This document shows positions 42,111 to 54,457 of a stretch of DNA of 64,000 nt, piece after piece. The stretch's first letter is position 1. The number at the start of each line of letters is the position of its first letter. Both the position numbers and the translations under genes were made by a program. Below the pieces are notes generated by a model. It did not search any database, was not told the DNA's origin, and saw nothing but the letters and a program-made list of their open reading frames with translations. The stretch spans positions 62,001-126,000 of the forward strand of contig JAAEAF010002786.1 of NCBI GenBank assembly GCA_011037195.1, given 5' to 3'. The DNA is from Triatoma infestans. Its lineage: Eukaryota; Arthropoda; Insecta; Hemiptera; Reduviidae.

Positions 42111-42999
42111 ATTATAAAATATTAATAATCATAACAATTAACTTCTAAAGAGATAAATGCTTCTTTGTTTATAATGGATACTGATTTTTAAAATGAATGT
42201 TTTTTTTAATAATTTTTCCCAAATTATTAATAGTAAATTAAAACATCGGGAGCATTTCATATTGGAGCTCAATTGCACCAAGTGGACTGTGGCGACTCTA
42301 AATGTACATTATCACCTCATTTTTTTTTGTCCCCTCGTTTTTTCTATTTATCCATTTATCCATACATTCAGCATGCAGATACGGTTAAATATTTTTTTTA
42401 TAATTTTTGTTTATAACACTAGCTTGATTGTTTTTATTCTGATTATCACGGTTCGCTTCACTTCGCAATAAACTATAACCGGATAAATTTTATTTTCATT
42501 TTTTTTTTGTCCGATTTAATGTGTATGAGATTACTTTGTATTTTTATTTAATTTATTTAACTCAAGCAAGCGTTTTATTTGGGATTTTAAAAAATAATTG
42601 CATATAGGGCTGCAATAGTTTGCATGCATTAGAGCTTATAAAATTGAAGTAAAAATTGAAAACAAATAAAAAAAATATATCTCAATTAATTATCATGCAT
42701 TTAGATAGAGGCGAAGAAAACTGTATCCGTAATCAAGTTTATTTATTTTCTTTCTTTCTCTTACGATTTTAAGAGAAATTGGTTCATGTCAAATTTTCGA
42801 ACTTGTATTATCACTGGATATACCTGTTTTGAGGCCCCCTGAAATTGAAAAAAATTAGTTTTAGCCGAAGTAAGTTTAGCTGTTTCCAGAAAAATCATTT
42901 CTAATTTGTGGCGATTTTCTCAATAATGACACCAGCAGGTTTCTAAACTTGATGTACTAACGAAATACCAATTAGATTAGACTAGATTAGAACATTGCT
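42111..42999. other. AT-rich DNA with an RptA relic
   Basis: 42760-42970 resembles a minus-strand RptA ('TCTCTTACGATTTTAAGAGA', then 'CAAATTTTCGAAC', then 'TGTTTTGAGGCCCCCTGAAA'). The 92-residue open frame at 42193-42471 is hydrophobic, Phe/Ile-rich and AT-driven. No family is recognised. Confidence 0.4.
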
Positions 43000-43920
43000 C
43001 AAGCACTGAGGCTTATTGTGGCCTCTTATTGTGTACTACTCCTGGAAGTATAGTACAAGCAACCTCCCCTCTTCATGAGGTTGAGGGCTTTCTCTACCAG
43101 CTCTCTTTGCGCTACTTATCTCCTTCGGTCTCAATGCGCCAAAGGTCTTATAATGAAATTTAGCGATTGCAACACAATCGAACAACAGGTGCGAGGCCGT
43201 TTCCTCATCTCTTGGCATAGCCTACATAAAAGTTGAGTTAATTATCCCCTCCTTCTTTTCTCAATCTATCATGCCTCGTGAAAAGGCCTATCACCAGATC
43301 GATCTGGTTCCTACCTAAGCAGAGGAGCTCTTTAATTCTATTCTTATACACCTTTGACATCATCATTTTTGTCAATTCTCTCCAGAGTCAATCTCTAAGA
43401 GATACACGCACTGTTCCTTTGGTGGTCCCCAGAGTATGTAATGGACCAAATGAACGGAGTATACAACCCATTCCTGGCCAGTTGATCGTCTACTTCGCTG
43501 CCTGTAATCCCCGCATGTCCCGACACCCACTCCACTTATTTTTTGTGCAGCTTATTTTCCGGGAGAGTTGTTTTTGGGAATTTCCAAATTTCCAAACTAG
43601 AAATGAGGTTGTTCTGAAGGTGGTAAGGGGTTATAATCACCTATTTTTGTCATGGTCATTCTCACGTTTTTCTTAGCACATACCTTAAGTGCAAAAATTT
43701 TGGCCTGGAATACCGTGGAATAGTTGCAAGACGCAACGAGTACCTCTGGTTTCATCCCATATTATATACGAGCTCCAGTGACGAATGCCATCTTGAAGCC
43801 ATCCGACTATGTCCTTTCAGTTCTTGCTGTTGACGGTCAGCTGGAATGGAATACCGAAACTGTAATTTGGGCAGATATTGCCCCATTCTTGTTGCTAACA
43901 AGACCTTGTCTAATGTCTGG
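43000..43920 (-). pseudogene. RNase H and C-terminal tail of a LINE, heavily decayed
   Basis: On the minus strand, joined by eye over several frames, are 'STVFQAKIFALKVCAKK' (about 43722-43670) and 'VEWVSGHAGITGSEVDDQLA' (about 43537-43478). These are the central and last blocks of a retrotransposon RNase H (E of 'FQAE' replaced by K; 'W..GH.GI.G.E..D.LA'). Further on are 'CRLCQ' and 'RDEETASHLLFDCVAIAKFH' (about 43213-43154), the Cys/His tail, and 'RGGLLVLYFQE' at the end. Many stops and frameshifts are present. Plus-strand open frames over this area (43278-43676, 43724-44146) are shadows. Confidence 0.65.
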
Positions 43921-45059
43921 CAAAGGAACTAGTGTACTTCCAATAACTACTGGTCATTACTGTGTTTGCAGTGGCTCTTGCCACCGCCTGTATCAGAAGA
44001 TGATATCAGTAGATCCATTTTTGGGAAGACGTGGCCGCCTCTTAACTTCTAAAGTGTCATTTCATTTAGAGTATGTCCCTTACTCCCACCATTACATCTA
44101 TATAATGAAGGCAAATAGAAAATTTGTCAAAAACTGTTACCTATAATAATTGCAGTAAGCGAAAGTGTACAAAATTTCTCTTTCTCTTTGTCCGAGAGAA
44201 GCCACTGTGTTTGAAACTGAGCGTGCAAAGGAAAGTGCTACCTCTTTTAGTGATAGAAGTGGCAAAAAAAAAATCTACTGGCCAGCATCTTGCACTGCTT
44301 GAACACTGCCCACTAGATTGTAAGCTGCGCCTCCCCTCGATCTCCCGCTTACCCCATCAAATACCAAACAGCCCAATTAAAACTGGCTATTAATCAAACA
44401 GATGGGGATAGTGACATAAAAACGAAAAGACCATGTGATTTAGGAAAAACCTCTATCTCATATCTCTACTAGAACTTGTTTGTTCTATTTTAACATTAAA
44501 TATATATCTATATATAGTCTCGTATCTCATATGGTCTCTTTATATATAAATATATTTAGTACTACTGATGAACAGTTGGCAGCACTGTATTAGAATGACG
44601 GGGAGAGAGAGAGAATGATCGTCACTTTGGTACATGTAATATGCCCATCTTGCTATTATGTCAACTACCAGGACATTGGCTAGAGATGACAATGCACCGC
44701 TCCTCTTTCCTCTGATGACAACCCTTCACTTTCATCACACAGATCTTTCCTCGTACCACCATGTCAACTGCAAACTCTCCACACGACAGGACTAAAATAC
44801 AATATTTTATGAATTTTAGCTGGTTATAGGGCTACTAGCGGAATTTCTTTAATTTTCAAAAAATGATTATCACGCACATAAAGACACAGAACATAAATAT
44901 TCATCACTTGTTTGTTTTGTAACTACTATTACCAATTATTGCACCGAGATGTGCATTTTTCAATATTTTCGAAGTAAAGGAAGTAATAATTGATCATACC
45001 AAAATTCCTAAAGTGATTTCTCTCTTGAAATGTATATATTTTGATGTCACTGAACAAAA
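43921..45059. other. unassigned DNA
   Basis: The first 180 bp may still belong to the LINE relic. Then comes AT-rich DNA with TA tracts (44500-44560). No reliable gene is seen; open frames 44124-44393 and neighbours lack domains. Confidence 0.4.
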
Positions 45060-45660
45060 TAATACAAATGAAAAATAATAGGAAGCTCAAGACTTGATAT
45101 TCCGTTCAGAAACACTATGTAAGGTCAAAATCCGTCCACCGGAACTCAATAATTTCTTCTTTCCCTAGTTTTTCACGATTTAATTGAAAAACAACTTCAC
45201 TGATTTCAGCTTCACACCCATCTTTGATCCTCTTGGTTAAATTTCAACTTCTTCATTTTTTCTAAAAAGCCTAAAAGCGTTTCTCTAAAAAGCCTAACTG
45301 CTTTGGTCCACACAGTAGTTGTTTGTTTTGTCTGTCACAAATTCCAGGAAAAGGCTTTTTACTTTCATTCAATATTATAGACGTTCTCTTACTCTAATTA
45401 CCCTGTTTAGTAAGAAATTTAAATTATTTAAACTAACTGATGGACTCTCAATACGCCTCTAAAAGCAATTTTTTCAGAAAAATGTTTCAATTAAAGGTGA
45501 TACGTTTCTGTCTATGCAGCAAATATTCCAAGATCAAAGAAAATCATTGTATTCGTCTAAACAAAATTCAAAAAACTGAAAACCTATCCTGCGAAATTCC
45601 ACTTTCGGTTAACCGACTTTCTTTAAATTTGAAATTCTATCAAAGCTTCAATTTTATAAT
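45060..45660. repeat. RptA pieces in opposite orientations
   Basis: 45090-45200 reads as minus-strand RptA ('GCTCAAGACTTGATATTCCG', 'GTCCACCGGAACTC'). 45440-45640 reads as plus-strand RptA ('CAGAAAAATGTTTCAATTAA', 'CCACTTTCGGTTAACCGAC'). The Helitron relic follows directly. Confidence 0.5.
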
Positions 45661-45662
45661 AA

Positions 45663-46567
45663 CACTAGCTAAACCCGGCCACGCTTAGCTGTGGCTCAGT
45701 CTGATTTTAATTATTAGGGAAATAAATAGAAGTATGATAGTTAAGATTCAACAAGAAAACACATCATTCAATTTAATACCCTGCTTTGCGTTGCTGTGAA
45801 CTGGAAGGAAAGAAAGAAAAAATGTTTTTAACTGAAAGAATGTTGTTAAGAGCTGAATGCCTGTTATACCTCCTTCCATCAACGTAGCAGCATTCCCTGA
45901 AGAAGCAAGTGCTAACGCAATATGGCCATTTGAACGATTTTAAGCCAAGATTAAGGAAATGAAGAACGTTTTTCCAGTTCCACCTGGAGCGTCCAAAAAG
46001 TAAATCCACCGGATTGGTTGGTCACAGCTTGTACTTCTTTGGTTGGCCTATCTTTTGTTCTTGAAGGAGTTTCATTGTATTTTCTTGGACGAATAGCTGT
46101 AAGTCATTTCTCTGTATGATTACCAAATAGCTGTATGATTGCTCTCTGAGAAGTTCTCTCTCGAATGTTGCATTGATCGACTTATTCGGTACTGTTACTC
46201 TCAATAGTGGCAACAGCTTGCCACACATTGCAAGCAAAGATCCTCAATGAAGATTACGCTTCATTGTATATTTCTTCTGTGAAGAAATCCAAGCCATGAT
46301 TGCGTTTCTTGACATATTCTGCACGGAATATCTTTGGCAAAGAGCGCGCTACGATCGCAACGCGCCTGCGTCTGTCTGATTCTGCCAAACTCACGAAACG
46401 CTCGGAATTTCCAGTTTCCGTGGGAACTTCGGAATAAAAAGTATATATAAACCCTCTTATATAGAAATGTATCGTTTTGTAAAAATTTCAAGTCAATCCA
46501 TCGATTACTTTTCGAGTTTTGCAGCCACAAACATACGGATGCTGAATTTTTATATATATAGATAATG
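45663..46567 (-). mobile_element. Helitron relic with PIF1-like helicase fragment
   Basis: The bounds are approximate. The left edge 'CTAGCTAAACCCGGCCACGC' (45665-45684) and the right part, from 'GGAATTTCCAGTTTCCGTGG' (46402-46421) to 'ATACGGATGCTGAATTTTTA', resemble widespread invertebrate Helitron-associated sequence. In between, the minus strand carries a decayed helicase. The Rep/HUH nuclease is absent. The edges are inferred from memory of such repeats and are less certain than the helicase itself. Confidence 0.5.
45770..46240 (-). pseudogene. PIF1-like helicase fragment (Helitron)
   Basis: Minus strand: 'PIRWIYFLDAPGGTGKTFFI' (about 46019-45960) is the Walker A region of the Helitron RepHel helicase domain, with GGTGKT encoded at about 45987-45967. 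After one stop comes 'GHIALALASSGNAATLMEGG' (about 45933-45874), motif Ia. Then, after a frameshift, comes 'RHSALN', the usual 'AHSAL' block. Upstream, 46237-46022 ('PKSINATFERELLREQ'-like reading) would be the region before Walker A but is hard to align. In an intact element this helicase unwinds DNA during rolling-circle transposition. This copy is dead. Confidence 0.7.
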
Positions 46568-46599
46568 TAGGTAGTAAAACTAAATATTATACTAAGTGG

Positions 46600-47035
46600 T
46601 GGTACCTTAGTGGAAAGCAAAACACTACTGTTCCCCCAGGATCCACAAAAAATAAATTTTCGTGTAAATAAAAGTGATAGGTTTTTGTGTGTAGATAGTA
46701 CACGAAGTCTAAAGAAAATCGTTGGAGCCATTTTTGAGAAAAATCACAAAATAGTGAGAACAAACAAAATTTATTCAGGTCATACTTCCGGTCAACGGCT
46801 TTTGCCCGAATTCTTCGTGTCTGATGTGGTGGTAGTACCTATAAACGGAATACCAAGTTTAAGCTACCTTGACTTATTGTTTTAGAGATATTCTGTTTAA
46901 AACACACACACATACGTTAAAAACATTTTTTTTCTTATTTAGAGTACCCCAGAACATGTATTTCCGGTGAAAACAATTTCGAAAATCTGGTACGATCGCA
47001 ATACTTCCTCTTATTGGGAGTAAAAGCAAGTAAAA
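46600..47035 (+). repeat. RptA copy
   Basis: 'AGAAAATCGTTGGAGCCATT', 'GGTCATACTTCCGGTCAACG', 'GGTAGTACCTATAAACGGAA', a short ACACACACATAC in the (CA)n place (46902-46914), 'ATGTATTTCCGGTGAAAACA' and the hairpin 'CCTCTTATTGGGAGTAAAAG' (47007-47026). Its 5' third is replaced by Helitron-adjacent DNA. Confidence 0.75.
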
Positions 47036-47604
47036 AGTACTTGCGGTCGAATAACACAAAAAAAGAAAGAATCAGGGCTGTTACGAAAAACGTCTCCAGC
47101 GTATTAAAGCACGTTTCAATAGTCCTTCACCTTGTACCAGAACGGTCTATCGAAATGCGCAGGACCCCGGATCCTGGCTTCCATGTAAGTGGATCTTGGC
47201 CATTTCTTTTCTAAACCCTCTTTTTCTAGTACGCTGATTATTTATTCAGTGGTTTTAATCCTTAAAATGCATTACTAGTGTACAGCAGCATGGGATTTTT
47301 TTTTTCTTTCTTAAAATTGTAACGTTGGAAAAAAAACTTTTAATTGGCTGAATTAATGCACCCTGATGCACTTCTCTGCCTTTAGGAACTTCTTAATTGA
47401 ATTATGTTTTCCACTCTGGTTAGCCAAGTATTAATGCTTACCTAATTAAAAGACATAATTTTAATTTCAAAACTTTTTAATATCATAAAAAAAAATTCTG
47501 TAATTGTTGAAATAAAGTGCAGTAAATATAATTTAACAATTCTTGGGATTCTGTGTTATTGAGTTAATTCGTTTTAGACCGTAAAAACATTGTTTTTTTG
47601 TCTT

Positions 47605-47960
47605 AGTGCTGGTAAGAGGAAGTATTGCGATCAAGTTTTCACCGGTGAATATTATTATCTGAACAGCTAGCTCCAATTGAAAAATCGTAGGAAGTCCAAA
47701 TCTAACATTCAGTTTGGTTATCACCATGTCCTAATCTGGCAGGAAGTTATCTGTCAAAATTCCTCAACCGGAAGTACCAATTTACTGATTTTTTTAAGTT
47801 TTTTTGCGATTCCTTAAAAACGGATCCAATGATGTTCTTCAACTTGTTGTATCGACTACTTCTTATATTAAGTGTAGGAGGAACTTTTAATTGAAAGGAG
47901 GAATTTTTGGAAGTGGGGTGGCGTTATCTTTTTTCTAAAATGCTATTTTATTGTACTGTA
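47605..47960 (-). repeat. RptA copy, reverse orientation
   Basis: 'TGGTAAGAGGAAGTATTGCG' (47611-47630), 'ATCAAGTTTTCACCGGTGAA', 'AAATCGTAGGAAGTCCAAAT', 'GTCAAAATTCCTCAACCGGA' and 'AAAACGGATCCAATGATGTT' in the minus-strand order. The microsatellite part is deleted. Confidence 0.7.
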
Positions 47961-48099
47961 CGATCTCTTCATTTAAATTATCTTACTTATAATTAAATGT
48001 GTAGCCAAAAATCCAAGTTTAGAACAAATGTTTGAAAAAATTAGTTAATTATAACTATGTAATTTGCAGTAAGAAAAGTGGTATGAGTATTACACACTT

Positions 48100-48250
48100 T
48101 TTTTTCTTATGCGGGGACCACAAACAGATACGGGGCCGCAAATAGATATAGGGGTCACAAACAGGTATATTTCTGGTTGAAACTAAATTTGGAAAATTTG
48201 ACTCGATCACAATACTTCCTCTAGAAAAACTAAGAGAAAGCAAAAACAAA
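48100..48250 (+). repeat. RptA 3'-end fragment
   Basis: A threefold variant of 'GGGGNCACAAACAGATAT' (48114-48165) is followed by 'TATTTCTGGTTGAAACTAAA' and 'CGATCACAATACTTCCTCTA', then 'AACTAAGAGAAAGC'. The small tandem triplication is specific to this copy. Confidence 0.6.
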
Positions 48251-48429
48251 ATATGTAGTAAATTACAGCAGAGAATAACGCCACAATTATTGGCGATGAA
48301 CATAGTAAAATTTTATATGCTAAAAACTCGACGAGAAATTTTGTAGAGGAGTGAAGAAGCTACCATGTATATATATTATATATATATTAATATAGTGGCA
48401 TTGGTTAATAAAATGTCGAGCTGAATGTG

Positions 48430-48800
48430 TACTACAGTGTGGCATCACTAGATGCGTTTCTGTTGGCGGGAAAAAAAGAGAGCGGGAAAGAGAGAAGGCG
48501 CGAGAAAGTGGAACTGTTCTATAGAAAGAGGAGCCGCAACCTATTTATATATTTATAAAGTGGGGCAGAAATTGAGTCGCAAGTTAGTTTGTTGTGTGTG
48601 TGTGTGTGTGTGTGTGTATGGGGCAGAGAGAAGGTCCCGTACCCCCGCTGACAGTGAGCGGAGGACGTGGTGAGACATGCCGCCTCCACTCATGATGCAA
48701 GGTAGAACTGAAGCAGTTGGCTTACCCAGTGAAGCTAACGCTCTCCTAGTCTTCCTGGTGGCGCTCCTGCCCTAACTTACACCCTGCACACTGGTGGCAG
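48430..48800 (+). promoter_or_regulatory. GC-richer promoter-like block
   Basis: An island of balanced, purine-rich composition in AT-rich surroundings. It has TATA-like 'CTATTTATATATTTATAAAG' (48541-48560), then (GT)n at 48592-48618. An ATG in good context (ACATGCCG, 48677) starts a 33-codon frame, MPPPLMMQGRTEAVGLPSEA, then 'NALLVFLVALLP' and a stop at 48776. Inside it, 'ATGCAAG-GTAGAA' looks like a splice donor. It could be a host promoter with first exon, or an LTR. No domain is recognised and no second copy was seen. Confidence 0.3.
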
Positions 48801-50057
48801 TAGTAGTAAAACTTTTTATGGTATCACGAACACAACATTCTACAGTTGAAGGATGATAGAGTCAGCATTGGATGTATAGTAATAGAAGGGAACAGTTCGG
48901 TGGAGGTGGCGGGCCGGCGTTGATAAAATTGGGAGAAGTAGAAGCAGATACAGTTGTGTAGTAAGGCTATAAAACTGGTGTTCTACGCTCTTGCTTATAT
49001 CTATAACTATATAGATATATAGAGGACGTGTTGTATACGAAAAGACGCAAGTTTTATATATATATACCATTCTATTTTAACTATAACATAGAGACATCAT
49101 CATGCAGTCATCGAGTTCAGCAAGCAAAATTCTATATATACAAATATATATTTTATTATACGCTAAAAAGATTTATTGCAAAATATTTAGTTGGACTATA
49201 CTAAATAGCATTTGCATACAAAAACTTGTCTTTTTTAATTGGTCTTTCCCCCTCCTCCCTTAAAAAGTTAATTTCCATCTTTCTGCTTGAAACAGCATGT
49301 GTAACTGAATAGCTCAAAAATATTCAGTGAAATATTAGAAAGAATGTTTCCAGATTATCGGCTTGCAATCTGCAAATTCAATTATTCCATTTCAGAATCA
49401 TCATAAACCATTTCAATCCATCACTCTTAAGCCTTTCAAACATATAAACAAGAACAAACAAACAAAAAATCCCCAAAAAACATCCGGTTTTCACCTGATT
49501 GACGTGATTAATAGTGATCTTGATTGGGAGGAGGAGGGCCAAAGAGGAATGTTAGTAAAGATAAAAAGAGCACATTCACCATTCAAAGAATTCTATAAAA
49601 CATAAAATTTAACTGCCAAAAAAAGACGGGGGTAAAGTAAAACTACTGGATGGGTAAATAATGTTTTAAGTACTTCTAACTAACAAATTTGTTTTTAAAT
49701 TCTAAATTATAATTGCTTTGATTGAAGTAATTGATTCTATTGCTTCACTTCTCGACCAATGGGAACTGATAAATTGTTTCAAAATAGTAAAACTCTTAAA
49801 GAGAAAGAGTATATTTTGAAACTTCATAACAAAAAACTAAAAAATTAAATTGAAAACTATGTTAAATGTGGACGATAATAAGTATTTAACAAGAAGAGAC
49901 TAAAAAAGTATCATAACTTGAAGGAACAATAATTTAAAAAAGTCATGAAAAAAGAAATTAACATGCAAGAGAGAAAGTGGTTTATATACATATATATAAG
50001 ATGTGTGTCTGTGTGTGTATTTCAATGACTTAAATGAAAAATAGTTGTTGTTTCGTT
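48801..50057. other. AT-rich DNA, no gene seen
   Basis: TA-rich tracts lie at 49010-49070 and 49130-49160. The open frame 49363-49605 has no domain. Confidence 0.4.
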
Positions 50058-51407
50058 ATGTAGTGGAAGGACAAAATCGAAAAATAATAGTTTAAAGTTT
50101 CTGAATATTTTATAGTATCCAAAATTGTATTTTTGTTAATATTTTATAATTATTTTAGTGCTGTGAATTTACCTTCAGAAAGTGTGTATTTTAGAACCAG
50201 GTATATTAAATCTGTCATTGCTATTAAGAAAACAAAGACACTAAATTCCGTTAGGCCAAACCTTTGTAAGAAAATTCCCCCGCGCGAGAGAGAGAGAGCA
50301 ATTCCAAAGAATAGAGTCTGCCATAGCTTTCAAATAGTTCAGTTCAAAAAATAGAGTCTCACATCAACCTTCAAACAGGACACTTCAGGAATTGCTCTCT
50401 AAATATCAGTGCCAGTTTTGCATTAATCTTGATAAATACTTAATTTCTTAAACATAATAGTGTGATATTGTAAAATACTTAAATTTACTACAGACTCGTT
50501 CTAGCTACCAAAGTGAAAACATCAGAGCCATATCAAGTTTTAAGACTTATTCCAATTAATTTATAAGCATATTGTTGTTAACTTAATATCTCTTAGAGAA
50601 TATATCTTTTGAAAAACAGTGTGACTTCTTTATTATTACTAGACTTCATTCTCTTTTAAAATTACAAACTTATAAGCCCTTTTCACTAAAACGCTAGTGC
50701 TACACACTACCACTACTACAAATACAACTCCACAATGTAGTGGAAGGACAAAATCGAAAAATAATAGTTTAAAGTTTCTGAATATTTTATAGTATCCAAA
50801 ATTGTATTTTTGTTAATATTTTATAATTATTTTAGTGCTGTGAATTTACCTTCAGAAAGTGTGTATTTTAGAACAAGGTATATTAAATCTGTCATTGCTA
50901 TTGAGAAAACAAAGACACTAAATTCCGTTAGGCCAAACCTTTGTAAGAAAATTCCCCCACTAGAGAGAGAGAGCAATTCCAAAGAATAGATTCTAACATT
51001 AGTTTTAAAAGAGTAAAGAGTACGGAGTCTTAACTCTACCTTCAGACAGGACGCTTCAGGAATCGCTCTCTAAATATCTGTGCCAGTTTTGCATTAATCT
51101 TGATAAATACTTAATTTCTTAAACATAATAGTGTGATATTGTAAAATACTTAAATTTACTAGAGACTCGTTCTAGCTATCAAAGTGAAAACATCAGAGCC
51201 AGTATCAAGTTTTAAGAATTATTCCAATTAATTTATAAGCATATTGTTGTTAACTTAATTTCTCTTAGAGAATATATCTTTTGAAAAACAGTGCGACTTC
51301 CTTATTATTGCTAACACTTCATTCTCTTTTAAAATTACTAACTTATAAGCACTTTTCACTAAAACGCTCGTGCTACACACTACCACTACTACAAATACAA
51401 CTCCACA
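50058..51407 (+). repeat. 0.68-kb direct tandem duplication
   Basis: 50058-50734 and 50735-51407 are neighbouring direct copies (offset 677 bp). Both begin 'ATGTAGTGGAAGGACAAAAT' and end 'AATACAACTCCACA'. Identity is high by eye. Differences cluster after the GA-tract (50284-50300 versus 50958-50970), where one copy has 'CCATAGCTTTCAAATAG' and the other 'ACATTAGTTTTAAAAG'. Each unit starts TG and ends CA, and the outer bases TGTAGTGGA/TCCACA are roughly inverted. A pair of abutting LTRs is therefore conceivable, but plain tandem duplication is simpler. No coding similarity is seen. Confidence 0.8.
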
Positions 51408-51599
51408 CCATTACATTACAGTTATCAGCAGTATTTATGGCTAAGAATAGAGTGGTGACTATAAATGTTAAGGAAATTGTAAACTCAGCTTTATAACACG
51501 AAATTATAAGAAAGAAAAAATACTTTCACTAAAAGACACATGCAACACGGACATATGTCGTCATAGCAGGTCTGATTTAATACTTGAAAAAAAATATGA

Positions 51600-52290
51600 T
51601 TGAACTGAACACACACGACTTCCTGTGGCTGCAGTTAATACAATTTTATAAAATTGGAAATTTCCTTTAGATAAATAAGAAATAAATATTCAATGCTTAG
51701 CTGCTTATATGTGGTACTCAGGTTAATAACTGTACACTTGCCAAATTTAAAGCTAAAATATCTTTTGTTTTAATTTGGGAAATTCCAATAAAACATTCGA
51801 ATCCTATTCTGAAAGTCGTACTTCCGGTTAAGCGATTTTCTTTTAATTTGGAATTCTAACAATGCTTTTAATATAACTTAATATTATATGGATAGTGTAA
51901 TCACTGAACGGCATTTTTAGAAGAAAGATTAACGTTTTAATTCCTTAAGAAATCATCAAAAATCGATTTTCCTAGAAAAATATTTCAAATAAAAGTGATG
52001 GCGTTAGCGATAGCGATCTATGTGTGTGCACACAATATAGGAAGTTTGGAGGAAATCGTTGGAGTTGTTTTCGAGACAATATTGATAATATTGAAAAAAC
52101 TATACAAAAAACAATCAATAAAGTACACTTCCATTCTATGCATTTTGAGCAAACTTGTTCCGATGCGGTGATAATACCTAGTTAAAAAGGAATATCAAGT
52201 TTAAGCTTCGTGAGATGATTCGTTTTTCACATATTTTGTTCTTACACGCGCGCGCACTCACAGACACAATTCTCTAAAATAATTATATAT
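51600..52290 (+). repeat. RptA copy
   Basis: 'ACACACGACTTCCTGTGGCT' (51609-51628) at the start, 'GTCGTACTTCCGGTTAAGCG', 'AAATATTTCAAATAAAAGTG', 'GGAAATCGTTGGAGTTGTTT', 'GGTGATAATACCTAG' and an alternating CG/CA tract at 52245-52262. The 3' end is replaced by TA-rich DNA. Confidence 0.65.
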
Positions 52291-54445
52291 ATATATAATT
52301 TTTAAAGACAGCATTGAACGCGAATTAACAGTGACATGTTTACAATTCAGTAAACACATATAATAAATATTGTAAGAAACTAAATCTGAAGTTTTTTGTA
52401 GTATTGTTGTTATACTATAAAGTGGACCGATGAACTATAAGTAATTGAACTATTTACCTGCTCACTAAGATTAACTGCTGCCAGAATACAAAATAGTAAG
52501 AATAAAAATGAATGGATGAATGAAAAAAGTATCCATGATACGTGTACCAAGAGAGATTTCTACTTGTCTCTTGGTTTTGGTAGAGCTTATGGTGGCTAAT
52601 AATAATTTTACCAAACTCAGATTCTCTATTTCAAAACAGAACATATTTGAAAGTAAACAGTAAACATAATTTTAAACAATTACAATGAAAACAAAGCTAG
52701 CAATGACTAAACTGCAAGTAATTTCAATTACAGATATTTAGCTACTTTTTTACACAATAATTAACTCCAAAAGGTAACCTCTCTCTTCTGTATTTGTCAT
52801 CTGATTTATAAATATCGATAAACATCAACAAACATCGATAGGCTGGCAAAATAGGTTAATAAAGTTCAGTTAACATTGAAGTAGCGGTGTTATTTATTAT
52901 TGATGTATGTCTCTTCCCTCATAGAAATATTCAGAAATAACTTGCCAACTTGTATTGTGTGTGTATTGAGGTGAAAGCCTCATGTTAAAATCTCGAAAAC
53001 ATACTGATACAAGAAAATATGTATATTATATTAGTATAATACTTAGAACGATCATATCGATCTATATGACCTGCACTTTAACAACTCTTCGATCTTTTCG
53101 GTTTGGAACCTGTAAAATAGTTTGTTATAAATCGAAATGTTTCTTGCGGGCAAAACATCGGTTTAAAACGCACCGGCTCAGTGGTTTGTTTTAAACCAAA
53201 AACACTAAAGATTTAGCACGGCATTAGTCGCGAAAGCATTGGAAATGTCAGTGTTTTCGATCAATTAAAAGTCAGGGCGAATGCAAAATTATCAATAAAT
53301 TAACATCATTGACATGAATGACCACATTAGGCCCACGCGGATCTACCCTAGTGGGCGGCAGTAGAGCAGCCACTTCTTCAGGTGTTCTTGATGTCTCTGT
53401 TTGCCCCCAACATAACAATAAGAAAACTCTCACACTGAAATTCACTTGGAAGTAGTTGTTGTGTTTAAATAGGTTAACTGTACCCACAGGCAAACTCTAG
53501 CTCACCACACACACACACACACACACACACATCTAATACTTACACATTCCTTGTACAATCCCTGGGATCACTGTTGCCCTCCGACACACCGAACATCTAC
53601 AGGTAGTCTATAAAAACCGTTAGAATTTATAGTTTTCAGACAACAAATATATTTAATTGAATAAAGATTCAAGGATGCATTTTCGGTTTCTTTATATGAA
53701 CAATGTTAGCGAGTACGGCAATTGAACGAGAGTGTAAAAATACTTTACTCACGTGTTGAATATTAAATTGTTTGCGCAGCCGCATTAAATTGATTCGTAA
53801 CTTATATCTTATAAAGAAATATGAAAAGGTGCAATTACTGAGAACATATTTTAAATCAAGACAAATACTTCCTCAATATATAACCTGCTCTCTTTGATAT
53901 TACTTCCAATCCGCTGTATGGGAAGTTTATTTAATCTTTTTTTCGTGTATTATCGCTGATGTCATGCTAGTTACAGCTGAATAATATTACTTTTTTTCAC
54001 AAGTGAGAAAAAGTAGTGGCTAGTTTACTTTTTGTCACTTATGATTAAAAGTGTGGCTTCACTCACAACTATTGATTTAATACAGTCACATTATTACACG
54101 GTTGCAGAAAAAAAAAATTTTCCAAAGCAAAAATTTGAGCTAATTAGTAGATATAAATGGAAAAATAGCTAATTGCCATTTTTTAAATGGAATTAGGTTA
54201 GTATTATTGGTACGATGTCGTGCAGTAATGGATTCAATTCTGTAATTGTTAAGAGCGCGCCACTTATCCCGCCGCAAAAGAAGGTTACAAGTTAGGCAAT
54301 AAACAAATACTGTGGCCATTAGCTTGGTTCCATGTTATCTTCTCATTAGCTGTTGCCGCTGCTAATTCAATTTCATGTTTGTACACAAACTATCGTATAA
54401 GTAAAGGACAGAACTACAACAGGAGGGTTGGAGTGGTAGTAAAAT
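52291..54445. other. unassigned AT-rich DNA
   Basis: No gene is seen. 53100-53180 resembles a decayed family C arm ('TTGCGGGCAAAACATCGGTT' at 53142-53161 beside 'TTTGTTATAAATCG'). 53485-53504 shares 'CACAGGCAAACTCTAGCTCA' with 38382-38401. (CA)n is at 53505-53530. 54240-54440 is uncharacterised sequence before the LINE. Confidence 0.4.
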
Positions 54446-54457
54446 ATTGATATTGAT

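Noticed and set aside
43278..44146. Plus-strand open frames of 132 and 140 residues
   Set aside because: No domains are seen. The minus strand here carries an RNase H relic that explains the composition.
53350..53400. Another hammerhead core (minus 'CCTGAAGAAGTGGCTGC')
   Set aside because: CTGAAGA is present but no closing stem II and no GAAA follow at the required distance.
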